A stretch of 64,000 nt of DNA from Amphibacillus jilinensis Y1 (GCF_000306965.1 NZ_JH976435.1:462016-526015); one strand, 5' to 3'; counted from the first letter of the stretch, positions 1 through 11,814 are shown. Notes: generated by a model from the letters alone, not told the origin. Made by a program: numbers and translations.

Positions 1-1167
<1,167 letters not shown>

Positions 1168-1185
1168 TTTTGAGGAGGAAATACT

Positions 1186-3636
1186 TTGGCTTCACAAGAG
1201 AAATATTTAGATTTACCATTAGAAGAAGTAATTGGTGATCGATTTGGTCGCTATAGTAAATACATCATACAAGATCGCGCTTTACCTGATGCTCGAGATG
1301 GTTTGAAGCCGGTTCAACGTCGAATTCTTTATGCGATGCATGAAGAAAAGAATACACACGAAAAAGGTTTTCGTAAATCTGCAAAAACGGTTGGTACAGT
1401 AATAGGAAACTACCATCCACATGGTGATAGTTCTGTATATGAAGCAATGGTTCGTTTAAGTCAAGAATGGAAAGTGCGTAACGTCCTTGTTGAAATGCAT
1501 GGTAATAATGGTAGTGTTGACGGAGATCCGCCAGCAGCAATGCGTTATACTGAGGCTCGACTTTCTGCGATTTCTAGTGAGTTATTACGTGATATTGACA
1601 AAGAAACGGTTGATTATATTCCGAATTTTGATGATACCATTAATGAACCTGTTGTCTTACCTGCACGATTTCCAAATTTACTTGTCAATGGTTCAACAGG
1701 TATTTCAGCTGGTTACGCAACAGATATTCCTCCACATAACTTAACTGAAGTGATTGATGCAGTGATTAAGAAAATTGATCAACCAGATGTCACGATTGAT
1801 CAATTGCTCGGGATCATGAAGGGGCCGGACTTTCCAACAGGCGGTATTATTCAAGGCGAAGAGGGACTGAAACAGGCATACCGTACGGGTAAAGGTAAGG
1901 TGATTGTAAGAGGACGTGCAGAAATTGAATCAATTAGAGGAAATCGTGAACAAATTGTGATCGATGAAATTCCTTATGAAGTTAATAAGGCAGTATTGGT
2001 AAAGCGAATCGACGAATTAAAACTCGATCGCAAAGTTGAGGGAATTGCTGAAGTACGTGATGAAACAGATCGAACAGGGATGCGAATTGTTATTGAATTG
2101 CGTAAAGAAGCGGACAGTGAAGGGATTTTAAATTACTTATATAAACATACTGATTTACAAATTGCTTATCACTTTAACATGGTTGCAATTAAGGATAAAA
2201 CGCCGACACAACTCAATTTAATACAATTATTAGATGCTTATATTAATCATCAAAAAGAGGTTGTTCTTAGACAATCGCATTATGATTTGAAGCGCGCTAA
2301 TGACAGAGCACATATTCTGGAAGGGTTAATTAAGGCAATTTCTGTTTTAGATCAACTGATTACAACCATTCGAGCGAGTAAAGATAAAGCCGATGCGAAA
2401 AGCCGAATTGAAGAACAGTTTGGTTTCTCTGAAAAGCAAGCAGAAGCTATTGTGAATTTACAATTATATCGCTTAACAAATACCGATATCACATCATTAG
2501 AAAAAGAAGCTGATGAACTAAAACAAACAATTATCGAGCTGAGCAGTATTATTGCTGATCCGAAAAAATTAGCCCATGTAATAAAAAGCGATTTGCGTCA
2601 GATTAAGAAAAAATTCAACACGCCAAGACTGACCTCTATTGAAGCTGAAGTCGAAGAGTTAAAAATAAATCTCGAGGTCATGGTAGCTAGTGAAGATGTT
2701 CTCGTTTCTGTTACCTATGATGGCTATCTTAAACGAACAAGTTTACGATCATATGCTGCATCGAATGGTGAAGATTTAGCCATGAAAGATAATGATCGAC
2801 TTGTTGGGCTTTTTGAAATAAACACAACGGATACCTTATTATTATTTACGAATAAGGGGCGATATATTTATGCGCCTGTGCACCTTTTACCTGATATTAG
2901 ATGGAAGGATTTGGCTCAACATATTTCTAATGTAGTAGCGATTGATAACGGTGAAAAAATCATTAGAGCGATACCGATTCGTGATTTTAAAGCCCCGCAA
3001 TATTTGATCTTCTTTACTCGAAATGGCATGGTTAAACGTAGTGAACTTAGTTTATATGAAGCACAGAGATATTCAAAGCCACTCGTCGCCATTAACTTAA
3101 AAGGCAATGATCAACTTGTTAATGTGTCCTTATCTAATGGGCTACAGGACGTATTTGTCGTCTGCAATAGAGGCTATGGATTGCGTTATAACGAGGCAGA
3201 AGTTTCGCCAGTGGGGCAACGCGCTGCTGGAGTGAAAGCAATGAATTTAAAAAAAGAAGAGTACGTGGTTAATGGATTTGTGATGGACGGTGATAAACAA
3301 GATGAAACTTACTTCACGCTTGTCACACAACGCGGAGCAATGAAACGCATGCAGATTACAGAGTTTGAACAATCGACACGCGCTAAACGCGGACAAATAA
3401 TGTTAAGAGAACTAAAAGGTAAGCCTCATCGTGTAGTTGGATTTACTGAAGTATTTCCAGAAGAACGTGTAACTATTCTGACCGATAATGGTCAAGTGAC
3501 GACCGTACATCCGATGGAATTAAGCATCAGTGATCGCTACAGTAATGGATCTTTTGTTTTAGATACAGATGAAATGGGAGAAGTAGCAACCATTTGGAAA
3601 GAAATTGTTTATCAAACACCATTTAAAACAGAATAA
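1186..3636 (+). CDS. parC: DNA topoisomerase IV subunit A
   Basis: This is the DNA-cutting subunit of topoisomerase IV, 816 aa, the usual ParC length. The start is TTG, chosen because a GAGGAGG ribosome binding site lies at 1172-1179 and the protein then begins like Bacillus ParC. The catalytic tyrosine is Y121 in [10 protein letters not shown]. The quinolone-resistance region reads [11 protein letters not shown], with S82 and E86 at the positions often mutated in resistant strains, so this copy looks like the sensitive type. The C-terminal half holds the beta-propeller DNA-wrapping repeats. It lies 18 bp after parE and is co-transcribed with it; a terminator follows at 3647. Confidence 0.97.
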   Translation: MASQEKYLDLPLEEVIGDRFGRYSKYIIQDRALPDARDGLKPVQRRILYAMHEEKNTHEKGFRKSAKTVGTVIGNYHPHGDSSVYEAMVRLSQEWKVRNVLVEMHGNNGSVDGDPPAAMRYTEARLSAISSELLRDIDKETVDYIPNFDDTINEPVVLPARFPNLLVNGSTGISAGYATDIPPHNLTEVIDAVIKKIDQPDVTIDQLLGIMKGPDFPTGGIIQGEEGLKQAYRTGKGKVIVRGRAEIESIRGNREQIVIDEIPYEVNKAVLVKRIDELKLDRKVEGIAEVRDETDRTGMRIVIELRKEADSEGILNYLYKHTDLQIAYHFNMVAIKDKTPTQLNLIQLLDAYINHQKEVVLRQSHYDLKRANDRAHILEGLIKAISVLDQLITTIRASKDKADAKSRIEEQFGFSEKQAEAIVNLQLYRLTNTDITSLEKEADELKQTIIELSSIIADPKKLAHVIKSDLRQIKKKFNTPRLTSIEAEVEELKINLEVMVASEDVLVSVTYDGYLKRTSLRSYAASNGEDLAMKDNDRLVGLFEINTTDTLLLFTNKGRYIYAPVHLLPDIRWKDLAQHISNVVAIDNGEKIIRAIPIRDFKAPQYLIFFTRNGMVKRSELSLYEAQRYSKPLVAINLKGNDQLVNVSLSNGLQDVFVVCNRGYGLRYNEAEVSPVGQRAAGVKAMNLKKEEYVVNGFVMDGDKQDETYFTLVTQRGAMKRMQITEFEQSTRAKRGQIMLRELKGKPHRVVGFTEVFPEERVTILTDNGQVTTVHPMELSISDRYSNGSFVLDTDEMGEVATIWKEIVYQTPFKTE

Positions 3637-3646
3637 CTTCAAACTA

Positions 3647-3683
3647 AATCAGTAAGGATAGATGATTATCCTTGCTGATTTTT
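3647..3683 (+). terminator. Rho-independent terminator after parC
   Basis: A 13-bp stem with one G-U pair (3647-3659 with 3668-3680), an 8-base loop and a T-run. It ends the parE-parC transcript. Confidence 0.85.
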
Positions 3684-3694
3684 AACATACTTAC

Positions 3695-3773
3695 ATAAAA
3701 CGAACCTTCAATCAGTGGGCAGTCCCATTCTTTGACCAATAATTGTGAGTTGAGTGAATCAGAATGGTTAGCG
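3695..3773 (-). repeat. Dispersed intergenic repeat, module B, inverted copy
   Basis: Read on the minus strand this segment runs from GCTAACC...TGATTCACTCAAC to ...TGATTGAAGGTTCGTTTTAT. It matches the direct copy at 11938-12003 in both end blocks, with a diverged centre, and keeps inverted half-sites of the type CAATCAGTGGG...CCCATT. The 3637-3937 gap otherwise holds the parC terminator and the promoter region of the next gene. No coding potential was seen. Confidence 0.7.
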
Positions 3774-3881
3774 GTGATAAATACTTAAAAACCAATTTAA
3801 TAAGATTAGTATGCATAATGGTAATTGGTGAAATATTATTCAATGTTAAGCTAATTTTTTTACATGCAAATTAATTTTGTC

Positions 3882-3911
3882 CTATTCACGGGCATGCTAT
3901 GCTGTGAATAG
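3882..3911 (+). promoter_or_regulatory. Inverted repeat, possible operator of the flavin reductase-like gene
   Basis: The sequence CTATTCAC is followed 14 bases later by its reverse complement GTGAATAG. The dyad overlaps a possible promoter (TTGTCC at 3877, TATGCT at 3898) just upstream of the gene at 3938. Position and symmetry suggest a repressor site. The regulator is unknown. Confidence 0.45.
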
Positions 3912-3937
3912 TTTGATAAAAAGGGGTTTTGTAACTT

Positions 3938-4414
3938 ATGACTGACACACAATTATTTCGCCAAGCGATGGGGCAATTTTCCACGGGAATAACCGTAATC
4001 ACGGCAAAAAATAATTTAAATAATGAGATACGAGGGATCACAGTTAACGCTTTTATGTCATTATCACTTGATCCGATGTTAATTGCTATCTCACTTCGTA
4101 ATCAAGCTTCGATGATTAGTACCATACAACAAACCGACCACTTTGGCATTAGTATATTAGCTGAAAGTCAAAAAGACCTCTCAATGATTTTCGCCAATCA
4201 GAAGAAAAATAGTGAACCGGTTTCTTTTGATTATATTGAAAAGGTACCTGTTATTCCTGGTGCACTCGTGCATTTAATTTGTGAAAAAGAAAATCAAGTA
4301 GTTGCAGGTGACCATACGATATTTATTGCAAAAGTAAACCAGATTGACCTCAAACCAGGCAAGCCGCTTGTTTACTATGGTGGATCATATCATCGATTAA
4401 CACCTGAAAATTAA
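3938..4414 (+). CDS. Flavin reductase-like, FMN-binding split-barrel protein
   Basis: A 158-aa protein of the flavin reductase-like (HpaC/DIM6-NTAB) family. These proteins bind FMN in a split beta-barrel and usually pass reduced flavin to a partner monooxygenase. Family hallmarks are the N-terminal FRQAMGQFSTGITVIT segment, the GITVNAFMSLSLDP flavin-contact region, GDHTIFIAKV near residue 128, and the C-terminal PLVYYGGSYHRL. The ATG follows AAGGGG at 3921-3926. It stands alone between terminators, so no partner monooxygenase can be named, and substrate specificity is not readable from sequence. A candidate operator lies upstream. Confidence 0.85.
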   Translation: MTDTQLFRQAMGQFSTGITVITAKNNLNNEIRGITVNAFMSLSLDPMLIAISLRNQASMISTIQQTDHFGISILAESQKDLSMIFANQKKNSEPVSFDYIEKVPVIPGALVHLICEKENQVVAGDHTIFIAKVNQIDLKPGKPLVYYGGSYHRLTPEN

Positions 4415-4450
4415 AAACATGCCTCCTAAATGGACAGGAGGCATGTTTTT
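4413..4450. terminator. Bidirectional terminator between convergent genes
   Basis: A perfect 15-bp stem (4413-4427 with 4436-4450) flanked by A-run and T-run, so it can serve both the flavin reductase gene and the minus-strand hisK. Confidence 0.92.
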
Positions 4451-5258
4451 ATAGTTTAATTAGCTCACTAATCTGATCAAAACCGCGTCCGATTGTTGTT
4501 GATTCGTGGCTATCGGAACCAGGTAAAAGTCTAATTCCCATGGCCTTAGCTTTATGTGCCACCTCAAGCTTTGGATAAATCGATAGACAATCTGGTTTGT
4601 ATAATCCAGCCGTATTAAGATCAAGCGAATACTTTTTTTCTTTTATTTTATCCAGTGTTTCATCGAGTACTTGATTACTAAAAGAGATGGGGTATTGACC
4701 AATAAATTTTTCAATTAACGTTAAATGTCCAATCCTTTGTGGTTTATACACACCTAAATCGGCTTCTATTGATGAGATAATGGTTTGGTAATAGTGTTGA
4801 TATACCTTCTCTATTGATTGAAATTGTCTAATGATTTTTCCGAATTCAGTCGCGCTGTAATCTAAGCAAACATAGTTATTGTCTTTTGTTCTTAACATAT
4901 GTACTGAAAGAATGGAATCATCAATTTGACTACCGTATTGGTCAAGAAATGATTGAATGTCAACTTGATAGCCGTCAATATAATCAACTTCGAAACCTAT
5001 ATTAATTTTGATATCATCTTTATATTGTAGCTTTAGTTGTTCACCTTTTTTTAAATACATGTCTAAATCTGACCAAGCCATTGCGCTATCTTGGTTTGGA
5101 ACCGGATCATGAAATGACATTGGCAGCGGGGCGTGCTCGGTAAAACTGATTTCAGACAATCCTAATTTGATTGCATTTAGAATATAGTGCTCCCATTGAT
5201 CATTTGATCCGTGTGGACAATACGGCGTGTGTACATGAAAATCCCCATAAGCGATCAT
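4449..5258 (-). CDS. hisK: Histidinol-phosphatase, PHP family
   Basis: A 269-aa PHP-superfamily phosphatase that removes phosphate from L-histidinol phosphate, the eighth step of histidine synthesis. The metal-binding HVH pair is at residues 8-10, an FTEHAPLP motif follows, and GSDSHE lies near the C-terminus, all as in Bacillus HisK (HisJ). I chose the inner ATG because AAGGAGG lies 9 bases upstream; the longer open frame begins 36 codons earlier without a ribosome binding site. It is transcribed divergently from the his operon, which lacks a phosphatase domain of its own (its hisB is the short dehydratase-only form), so this gene completes that step. Confidence 0.93.
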   Translation of the reverse strand: MIAYGDFHVHTPYCPHGSNDQWEHYILNAIKLGLSEISFTEHAPLPMSFHDPVPNQDSAMAWSDLDMYLKKGEQLKLQYKDDIKINIGFEVDYIDGYQVDIQSFLDQYGSQIDDSILSVHMLRTKDNNYVCLDYSATEFGKIIRQFQSIEKVYQHYYQTIISSIEADLGVYKPQRIGHLTLIEKFIGQYPISFSNQVLDETLDKIKEKKYSLDLNTAGLYKPDCLSIYPKLEVAHKAKAMGIRLLPGSDSHESTTIGRGFDQISELIKL

Positions 5259-5320
5259 TGCATTTCCTCCTTGTCTATTTAATGATAAAGTTAAAATGAT
5301 GAATTGAAAAGGATTTTTTG

Positions 5321-5349
5321 TTGACTTTATTAAAGATTGCATGTTATTG
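5321..5349 (+). promoter_or_regulatory. Promoter of the histidine operon
   Basis: TTGACT at 5321-5326, a 17-base spacer and TTATTG at 5344-5349, about 65 bases before hisZ. The -10 box is embedded in the palindrome listed next. Confidence 0.6.
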
Positions 5350-5361
5350 TAAGTACAATAA
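5344..5361 (+). promoter_or_regulatory. Palindromic operator candidate of the his operon
   Basis: TTATTGTA-AG-TACAATAA has 8-bp arms without mismatch and overlaps the -10 box of the his promoter. Binding here would block RNA polymerase. A TrpR-type repressor (YerC/HisR) has been predicted for his operons in Firmicutes. Linking it to this site is inference. Confidence 0.6.
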
Positions 5362-5414
5362 AACACTTTACTTAGATAAAGCGGTAGAGTGATAAAGAAA
5401 CGGAAGTGATACGC

Positions 5415-6521
5415 GTGTTTTTACCTGCTGGAAGTCAAGATCAGATTGGTGAAAAATTGAATAATCAAGCACATGTTAATCAAATGTTTAGAACAGTTGT
5501 TCAACGCAGAGATTATAAAGCGATAGAAACCCCTGTCGTGGAATATGCAGAAACCTTTACCAATCCGCATGTTGGGATGGATTTTAGCAAACTATTAAAA
5601 TGGTTTGACAGAGAAGGGGAAATCGAAGTTCTTAGACCAGATTGGACAACCGCAATTGCCAGAGCATTAATGAAGCAACATCGCTCACAATTAAAATGGT
5701 TTTATCAAGGATCTATTTTTCGACAAGATAAAAACGGGATTGAGAGTAGGCAAGCGGGGATCGAGATTATCAGAACAGATGCCCTACTTGGAGAAATGGA
5801 ATCATTATTTACGGCGGTTGATTTTTTGTCTACTCTATCTATAGACAATTATATGATTGAATTGGGTCATACAGGGATATTTGAGTATTTAACGACACCA
5901 CTTGAATTAGATGAAAAAGAAGAAGGTTTGCTAAGATCAGCGATGCATGATAAAAAGAAAGATGTTGTCTACCGTTTGGTCTTGGAGAAAGGACACGAAG
6001 AAATTGCCGAGCAACTAGTTACTTTAACACAAGCTTTTGGTGGAATAAGTGTATTAGACGATTACATGGAAAAATGGCAGGATGTTCATGAACTTAAGGA
6101 AATCGTCTGTTTGTTAAAAAAGTTATTTAATGCCTTAGAAGAGCTTGGAGATATTGATGTGACTGTAGACCTTGGTCGTGTTAGGCAACTCCCTTATTAC
6201 AGTGGTACGATGTTTCGTGGCTATTTAACAAACTCTGGAGAGATTTGTTTTTCTGGTGGACGCTACGATAAGTTATATAAACAATTTAATCAAAATATTT
6301 CTGCGGTCGGTTTAGCCTTTGACGTTGATCAATTAGCGAAAATTATCGAACCACAATTAGAAGCCAAACGTCTTTGCATTGTAGCATCTCCAAACACGCA
6401 TATTAAAGCAGAAAAAATGAGACGAGATTACCCGGAGTGTCGTGTTGATATTCAATATGAAGTGCCACAAGTAGGCGAATATGATCAAATCATCAACTTA
6501 GCAAATGAGGTGACAGGATGA
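5415..6521 (+). CDS. hisZ: ATP phosphoribosyltransferase regulatory subunit
   Basis: HisZ is a histidyl-tRNA synthetase-like protein without aminoacylation activity; with the short HisG it forms the enzyme for the first step of histidine synthesis and provides feedback sensing. The frame shows class II synthetase-type motifs: the PVVEYAETF region, motif 2-like FYQGSIFRQDK, and the glycine-rich SGGRYDKLY near residue 290. Two GTG starts are possible. The one at 5415 is preferred because GGAAG lies 8 bases before it; 5406 lacks a spaced site. Its stop overlaps the hisG start (ATGA). It is the first gene of the operon. Confidence 0.9.
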   Translation: MFLPAGSQDQIGEKLNNQAHVNQMFRTVVQRRDYKAIETPVVEYAETFTNPHVGMDFSKLLKWFDREGEIEVLRPDWTTAIARALMKQHRSQLKWFYQGSIFRQDKNGIESRQAGIEIIRTDALLGEMESLFTAVDFLSTLSIDNYMIELGHTGIFEYLTTPLELDEKEEGLLRSAMHDKKKDVVYRLVLEKGHEEIAEQLVTLTQAFGGISVLDDYMEKWQDVHELKEIVCLLKKLFNALEELGDIDVTVDLGRVRQLPYYSGTMFRGYLTNSGEICFSGGRYDKLYKQFNQNISAVGLAFDVDQLAKIIEPQLEAKRLCIVASPNTHIKAEKMRRDYPECRVDIQYEVPQVGEYDQIINLANEVTG

Positions 6522-7135
6522 AGCCGGTAATTGCATTAACTAAAGGACGTCTAGAAAAACAATTTTTAAGTTTTTTTGCTTCCTTAGGATATGATATTGA
6601 TCCACTAACAGAGAAAGGGCGTAAATTACGTGTTGAGACCGATGAATTTGCTTTTATTTTTGCTAAAGGACCTGATGTTACTACATATGTTCAATATGGT
6701 ATTGCTGACCTCGGTATTGTTGGTGGAGACATATTGGCCGAAATTCAACCTGATGTGTATGATCTCTTGCCACTCCCTTTCGGTCAGTGTCGTATGGCTG
6801 TAGCAACAGAAAAAGGGAAAAGCTGGTCAAATCAAAAAAAATATATTGCGAGTAAATATACAGCAATAACCAAAGCGTTTTTTAAAGATAAAGGAGAGTC
6901 GGTAGAAATTATAAAATTAGAAGGATCGGTAGAACTCGCTCCGATATTAGGTTTAGCAGATGCAATTGTGGATATTGTTGAAACCGGCACAACATTAAAA
7001 GAAAACGGTTTGGTTATCGATGAAGAATTTATGGAATTTAGTGCGCGGCTAATAGCTAATCGTTCATCATTAAAGATCAAACGGAAACAACTTAACCCAA
7101 TCATTGAAAAACTACAGCAAAAGGAGAATGAATAA
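6518..7135 (+). CDS. hisG: ATP phosphoribosyltransferase, short form
   Basis: The catalytic subunit (205 aa) joins ATP and PRPP to start histidine synthesis. It is the short HisG lacking the C-terminal regulatory domain, consistent with the hisZ gene immediately upstream. The N-terminal IALTKGRLEKQ motif and the YGIADLGIVGGDIL region are typical. The PRPP-binding segment is DIVETGTTLKENGL near residue 150. The start overlaps the hisZ stop by 4 bases, pointing to translational coupling. Confidence 0.95.
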   Translation: MKPVIALTKGRLEKQFLSFFASLGYDIDPLTEKGRKLRVETDEFAFIFAKGPDVTTYVQYGIADLGIVGGDILAEIQPDVYDLLPLPFGQCRMAVATEKGKSWSNQKKYIASKYTAITKAFFKDKGESVEIIKLEGSVELAPILGLADAIVDIVETGTTLKENGLVIDEEFMEFSARLIANRSSLKIKRKQLNPIIEKLQQKENE

Positions 7136-7138
7136 GTC

Positions 7139-8422
7139 ATGATATCTACTTATCTTGCGTCTGAATTTGAAGCGATGTTGCACGCGCAAAAAAAACAAAG
7201 CAATCAGACCAGCGAAGCTTATCAAGTCGCAAAAGAAGTGATTGCTGAGGTTCAAGCAGATGGAGATCGTGCACTAGCGAAGTATGTAAAGAAGTTTGAT
7301 GGCGTTATACCTGATCGTTATCTTGTTTCTAAACAGGAACGTGAACAAGCTTGGCAACAAGTTGATGACCAAACCATTCAAGCATTAAAAAATGCAGCTG
7401 AAAATATTAGGGCGTTTCATGCTAAGCAGATTAAACAATCAAAATTTATGCAAGATGAACTTGATATCGTTTCTGGTCAACTGTATCGAGCGATTGATAA
7501 AGTGGGCATTTATGTACCTGGTGGTACCGCTTGTTATCCATCATCAGTACTTATGAATGCCATACCTGCCGTGCTTGCAGGGGTGGAAGAGGTTATAATG
7601 GTTACACCAGCACGCCACGGCGCTGAGATCGCACCGATTTTATCTGTAGCCGCTGATATTGCCGGTGTAAGTTCAATCTATAAAATAGGTGGCATCCAAG
7701 CGGTTGCCGCATTGGCATATGGCACGGAGTCGATCCCTTCTGTTGATAAGATTGTCGGGCCTGGTAATGCTTATGTAGCGGCCGCTAAAGCACTTGTCTA
7801 TGGCGATGTAGGTATTGATATGATTGCTGGACCATCGGAAGTGGCGGTTATTGCCGATCAGACTGCTAATCCAGCCCATGTGGCGGCAGATCTCATTGCA
7901 CAAGCAGAACACGATACTAACGCACGTGCATTCTTATTCACACCTTCACAGCAATTAATTGACGAAACTAAAGCGGAGTTGAGTAAACAAACTGAACGAC
8001 TACCAAGAGCTGAAATTGCTACGTCAGCCTTAAAAGCTAATGGTGCGCTTGTGATAGTCGAACATTTAGACGAAGCGTTTAGACTGTCTAACATGTTAGC
8101 ACCTGAGCATTTAGAAATTCAAGTTGACCATGCGTTAGATTATTTGAAGTATGTTAAACATGCCGGGTCTGTTTTTTTAGGTCATTATACACCTGAATCA
8201 TTGGGAGACTATTATGCTGGTCCTAATCATGTCTTGCCGACATCAGGAACGGCTAAATTTTCTTCTGGACTGTCTGTTGATGATTTCGTTAAAAAAACAA
8301 CTTTTTTATATTACTCTAAAACCGCTTTGCAAAATGCTGCTCAGGATGTGATCACGATCGCTGAAGAAGAGCAATTAGCTGGACACGCTCGAGCGGTATC
8401 GCAACGATTAATGAACAAATGA
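7139..8422 (+). CDS. hisD: Histidinol dehydrogenase
   Basis: A 427-aa, zinc-dependent, NAD-linked enzyme oxidising L-histidinol to histidine in two steps, the end of the pathway. Clear signature stretches are [45 protein letters not shown] and the metal- and substrate-binding AQAEHD motif near residue 258. C-terminal [12 protein letters not shown] is also typical. Length equals that of the Bacillus enzyme. It begins 4 bases after hisG, with AAGGAG at 7120-7125. Confidence 0.96.
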   Translation: MISTYLASEFEAMLHAQKKQSNQTSEAYQVAKEVIAEVQADGDRALAKYVKKFDGVIPDRYLVSKQEREQAWQQVDDQTIQALKNAAENIRAFHAKQIKQSKFMQDELDIVSGQLYRAIDKVGIYVPGGTACYPSSVLMNAIPAVLAGVEEVIMVTPARHGAEIAPILSVAADIAGVSSIYKIGGIQAVAALAYGTESIPSVDKIVGPGNAYVAAAKALVYGDVGIDMIAGPSEVAVIADQTANPAHVAADLIAQAEHDTNARAFLFTPSQQLIDETKAELSKQTERLPRAEIATSALKANGALVIVEHLDEAFRLSNMLAPEHLEIQVDHALDYLKYVKHAGSVFLGHYTPESLGDYYAGPNHVLPTSGTAKFSSGLSVDDFVKKTTFLYYSKTALQNAAQDVITIAEEEQLAGHARAVSQRLMNK

Positions 8423-8438
8423 GAAAAGAGGGACTAGC

Positions 8439-9026
8439 ATGCGACACGCTAAAAAAATGAGACAAACCTTTGAAACGAAAATCGAAGTGAGCCTAAATTT
8501 AGATGATCCAAATGAAGTGAACATTGACACAGGCGTTGGCTTTTTCGATCATATGTTGACGTTATTTGCTAAACACGGGAGAATAGGATTGGTCGTTAAA
8601 GCAGATGGCGATTTGTACATTGATAGTCATCATACCGTTGAAGATGTTGGTATTGTTATCGGGCAATTAATCAAAGAAGCATTAGGTGATAAGCAACAAA
8701 TTAATCGTTATGGGACGGCTTATGTACCGATGGATGAAGCTTTAGGGTTTGTATCGCTCGATATTAGTGGCCGGCCATACCTTGTTTTAGATGCTGATTT
8801 TAAAAATGATAAGCTTGGTAACTTTGATACGGAGCTTGTCCGCGAATTTTTACAAGCATTTATGGTTCATGGTGGCATAACCTTGCATGCCCGCGTCTTA
8901 TATGGTATTAATACACATCATAAAATTGAAGCGATTTTTAAAGCATTAGGTCGAGCATTTGGAGAAGCGATAAAAATTAATCCAGAAATTGAAGGGATTA
9001 ATTCAACAAAGGGGTTGCTTGAATGA
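8439..9026 (+). CDS. hisB: Imidazoleglycerol-phosphate dehydratase
   Basis: A 195-aa monofunctional dehydratase forming imidazole-acetol phosphate. Two manganese-binding motifs are seen: [13 protein letters not shown] near residue 35 and [11 protein letters not shown] near residue 63, with the related [14 protein letters not shown] near residue 160. It lacks the phosphatase domain fused to HisB in enterobacteria, which explains the separate hisK upstream. Its end overlaps hisH by 4 bases. Confidence 0.96.
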   Translation: MRHAKKMRQTFETKIEVSLNLDDPNEVNIDTGVGFFDHMLTLFAKHGRIGLVVKADGDLYIDSHHTVEDVGIVIGQLIKEALGDKQQINRYGTAYVPMDEALGFVSLDISGRPYLVLDADFKNDKLGNFDTELVREFLQAFMVHGGITLHARVLYGINTHHKIEAIFKALGRAFGEAIKINPEIEGINSTKGLLE

Positions 9027-9622
9027 TTGCCATTATTGATTATGGTATGGGAAATGTTGCAAGTGTTCAAACTGCCTTTGAGAATTTAGGCTATCAAGTT
9101 GTGCTGACCGATGACCATGCGACATTACGTAAGGCTTCTCACATTATTTTACCCGGTGTTGGTTCTTTTCAAGCTGCAATGGATGAAATTGAAGCACGAG
9201 ATTTGAAACAAATTCTAATTGAATTGGCGGAAACCAAACCATTTTTAGGTATTTGTTTAGGAATGCAACTTTTGTTTACTGAAGGTACTGAAGGAGGATT
9301 AACTAAAGGTCTTGACCTTATACCTGGAAGCGTTGATCGGATTGATACGACTCATTTATTACCGCATATTGGATGGAATCAACTGCAAGTGACTGATCTT
9401 GTTCCAAGCTTTAAAGCGTTTAATAATGAATTTGTTTATTTTGTCCATACATTTGCTGCTAACACCATGGCAAAATACATTGTTGCAACAGCGAACTATG
9501 GTGTAGAGGTTACCGCTATTGTTCGAAAAGGTAATGTATTCGGTATCCAATTCCATCCAGAAAAAAGTGCAACCATAGGTGGAGAAATATTGAAAACATT
9601 TTTAGAAGAGGTGAAGAAATGA
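9023..9622 (+). CDS. hisH: Imidazole glycerol phosphate synthase, glutaminase subunit
   Basis: A 199-aa class I glutamine amidotransferase that feeds ammonia to HisF. The nucleophile cysteine lies in [10 protein letters not shown] near residue 78, and the His-Glu pair in IQFHPEKS near residue 178. The N-terminus [12 protein letters not shown] is characteristic. Both ends overlap their neighbours by 4 bases (ATGA with hisB and hisA), so the central operon is tightly coupled. Confidence 0.96.
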   Translation: MIAIIDYGMGNVASVQTAFENLGYQVVLTDDHATLRKASHIILPGVGSFQAAMDEIEARDLKQILIELAETKPFLGICLGMQLLFTEGTEGGLTKGLDLIPGSVDRIDTTHLLPHIGWNQLQVTDLVPSFKAFNNEFVYFVHTFAANTMAKYIVATANYGVEVTAIVRKGNVFGIQFHPEKSATIGGEILKTFLEEVKK

Positions 9623-10326
9623 AAATATTACCGGCGATTGATTTGATGGATGGTCAATGTGTCCGCCTTTACCAAGGTGACTTTAATCAATCAGAACAAG
9701 TAGCAAATGATCCGTTTGAGCAACTAGATAGCTTTATAAAAGACGGGGCGGAAATTGTTCATATCGTTGATTTGGATGGTGCAAGGAATAGTAATGAAAG
9801 ACAAATTGAATTAATTGAGGCGCTTTGTTCACGATCAACAGTGCCGATTCAAGTTGGTGGGGGCATTCGTTCAATTGTAACTGTTGATCAACTAATAAAG
9901 GCCGGGGCTGAACGTTTAGTGGTAGGTACAGCCGCAATAGAAAATGTTAATTTTTTAAAAGAGGCTTTAGCTAAATACCCAGAAAACATTGTGGTTGGTA
10001 TTGATGCCAAAAATGGTAAAGTGGCTACCCATGGGTGGGAAAACCTATCTGAACTTGATTATCTTGCATTTGCAAAGGAAATTGAGCAACTTGGTGTTCA
10101 AATCATCGTGTTTACAGATATATCAAAGGACGGAACCATGCAAGGTCCTAATTTAGAACAGTTACGCGCATTAAATGATGCAGTATCCTGTAAAGTCGTT
10201 GCTTCAGGTGGGATTAGTCACGATCAAGATATTAGGGATTTAGCCACGATTGGTATTGAGGAAGCTATTGTTGGAAAAGCCATTTATCAAGGTACGGTTA
10301 CATTAAAAGGGGCACAAGCGTTATGA
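9619..10326 (+). CDS. hisA: ProFAR isomerase (1-(5-phosphoribosyl)-5-[(5-phosphoribosylamino)methylideneamino]imidazole-4-carboxamide isomerase)
   Basis: A 235-aa (beta-alpha)8 barrel enzyme catalysing the Amadori rearrangement of ProFAR to PRFAR. The general base and acid aspartates are in the N-terminal [17 protein letters not shown] and in [14 protein letters not shown] near residue 170. Phosphate-binding loops are VGGGIRSI and ASGGIS. It overlaps hisH and hisF by 4 bases each. Confidence 0.95.
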   Translation: MKILPAIDLMDGQCVRLYQGDFNQSEQVANDPFEQLDSFIKDGAEIVHIVDLDGARNSNERQIELIEALCSRSTVPIQVGGGIRSIVTVDQLIKAGAERLVVGTAAIENVNFLKEALAKYPENIVVGIDAKNGKVATHGWENLSELDYLAFAKEIEQLGVQIIVFTDISKDGTMQGPNLEQLRALNDAVSCKVVASGGISHDQDIRDLATIGIEEAIVGKAIYQGTVTLKGAQAL

Positions 10327-11081
10327 TTGCTAAACGTATTATCCCATGTCTAGATGTCAAAGATGGAAAAGTGGTTAAAGGAACTAATTTTATTGGTTTA
10401 AGAGAACTTGGTGATCCAGTTGAAATGGCTAAGACATATTCTGAAGCAGGTGCTGATGAAATTGTCTTTCTTGATATATCAGCAACACATGAAGCAAGAG
10501 AAACGATTGTAGATATCGTTAAAGAAACCGCTCGAAATGTACATGTGCCTTTTACGGTAGGCGGTGGGGTGCGTTCAATAGATGATATGACGCGATTGTT
10601 ACAAGCGGGTGCTGATAAAGTAGGTATTAATTCAGCAGCTGTAACTGACCCGCAATTAATTACAGCAGGAGCGACTCGTTTCGGTTCACAATGTATCGTC
10701 GTAGCTATTGATGCTAAGAAAGTAGCTGATCGGTGGCATGTAATGACACATGGTGGGCGAAAAGATACCGGTATTGATGCGGTAGAGTGGGCTCAAGAAG
10801 CAGAACAGCGTGGGGCGGGCGAAATTTTGTTAACTAGCGTCGATACAGATGGCGTGAAAAATGGTTTTGATCTGGCGTTAACAGAAGCTATCGTTAAAGT
10901 TGTTCGTATACCAGTGATTGCCTCAGGTGGTGTGGGGCATCCAGATCACTTTGCTGAAGTATTTGATGCAACAAACGTTTCAGCTGGTTTAGCAGCATCA
11001 ATTTTTCATGAGAATACCTATACAATACAAGCGGTTAAAGCAGCCTGTAAAGCGAAAGGAGTGATCGTTCGTGAAGCCTGA
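10323..11081 (+). CDS. hisF: Imidazole glycerol phosphate synthase, cyclase subunit
   Basis: A 252-aa barrel enzyme that, with HisH-derived ammonia, makes imidazole glycerol phosphate and AICAR. The catalytic aspartates are D11 in [13 protein letters not shown] and the one in [10 protein letters not shown] near residue 130. VGGGVRS and ASGGVG loops bind phosphate. The last 11 bases overlap hisI-E. Confidence 0.96.
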   Translation: MIAKRIIPCLDVKDGKVVKGTNFIGLRELGDPVEMAKTYSEAGADEIVFLDISATHEARETIVDIVKETARNVHVPFTVGGGVRSIDDMTRLLQAGADKVGINSAAVTDPQLITAGATRFGSQCIVVAIDAKKVADRWHVMTHGGRKDTGIDAVEWAQEAEQRGAGEILLTSVDTDGVKNGFDLALTEAIVKVVRIPVIASGGVGHPDHFAEVFDATNVSAGLAASIFHENTYTIQAVKAACKAKGVIVREA

Positions 11082-11724
11082 TTTCACAAAGGGACTTATT
11101 CCAGCGATTGTCGTTGATGCAGCTACGAAAATGGTATTGATGTTGGCTTATATGAACGAAACAGCATATGAAAAAACGTTACAAACACGAGAGACTTGGT
11201 TTTACTCTCGATCAAGACAGCAATTGTGGCATAAAGGGGCGACGTCTGGGAATACTCAGAAGGTTGTCTCAATAGTACTTGATTGTGATCAAGATACACT
11301 TCTTATTGAAGTAAATCCAAACGGTCCAGCATGTCATACAGGAGCCACTACGTGTTTCTTTAATGAAGTGCAAAACGATTCAAGGTCTAAAGATTTTGAC
11401 CCGACCATTTTCGACAGAGTATTCCATGAAATTTTGACACGAAAGACAAGTCCTCAAGAAGGGTCTTATACCAATTATTTGTTTGATAAAGGTACTGATA
11501 AAATCGGCAAAAAAATTATTGAAGAAGCTGGCGAAGTCGTTATTGCTTCTAAGAATAATGCTAAAGAAGAATTAACCTTAGAAGTGAGTGATTTACTTTA
11601 CCATACCTTTGTGATGTTAGCCGAGAAGGATGTTGATTTAGCTGATATAAAGGCAGAATTAACAAAAAGATTTAGTAAAAAAGGCAACAGTAAGGGTGAT
11701 CGTCCAAGCATTGATCAGTGGTAA
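11071..11724 (+). CDS. hisIE: Bifunctional phosphoribosyl-AMP cyclohydrolase / phosphoribosyl-ATP pyrophosphatase
   Basis: A 217-aa fusion carrying pathway steps 2 and 3. The N-terminal cyclohydrolase domain (about 1-110) shows [21 protein letters not shown] and the zinc-binding cysteines of CDQDTLL and HTGATTCFF. The C-terminal pyrophosphohydrolase domain (about 118-217) has [24 protein letters not shown]. The start is GTG with AAAGGA upstream at 11055-11060. It is the last operon gene. No hisC (histidinol-phosphate aminotransferase) is present in the window, so that step must be encoded elsewhere. Confidence 0.95.
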   Translation: MKPDFTKGLIPAIVVDAATKMVLMLAYMNETAYEKTLQTRETWFYSRSRQQLWHKGATSGNTQKVVSIVLDCDQDTLLIEVNPNGPACHTGATTCFFNEVQNDSRSKDFDPTIFDRVFHEILTRKTSPQEGSYTNYLFDKGTDKIGKKIIEEAGEVVIASKNNAKEELTLEVSDLLYHTFVMLAEKDVDLADIKAELTKRFSKKGNSKGDRPSIDQW

Positions 11725-11814
11725 CAACTTATTAGTTAACGATAATAATATTATGTAAACTAGAAAGTGTATTGAAATGGCGCGATAACCCTTAAGACAT
11801 TGTTAAAGGATATG

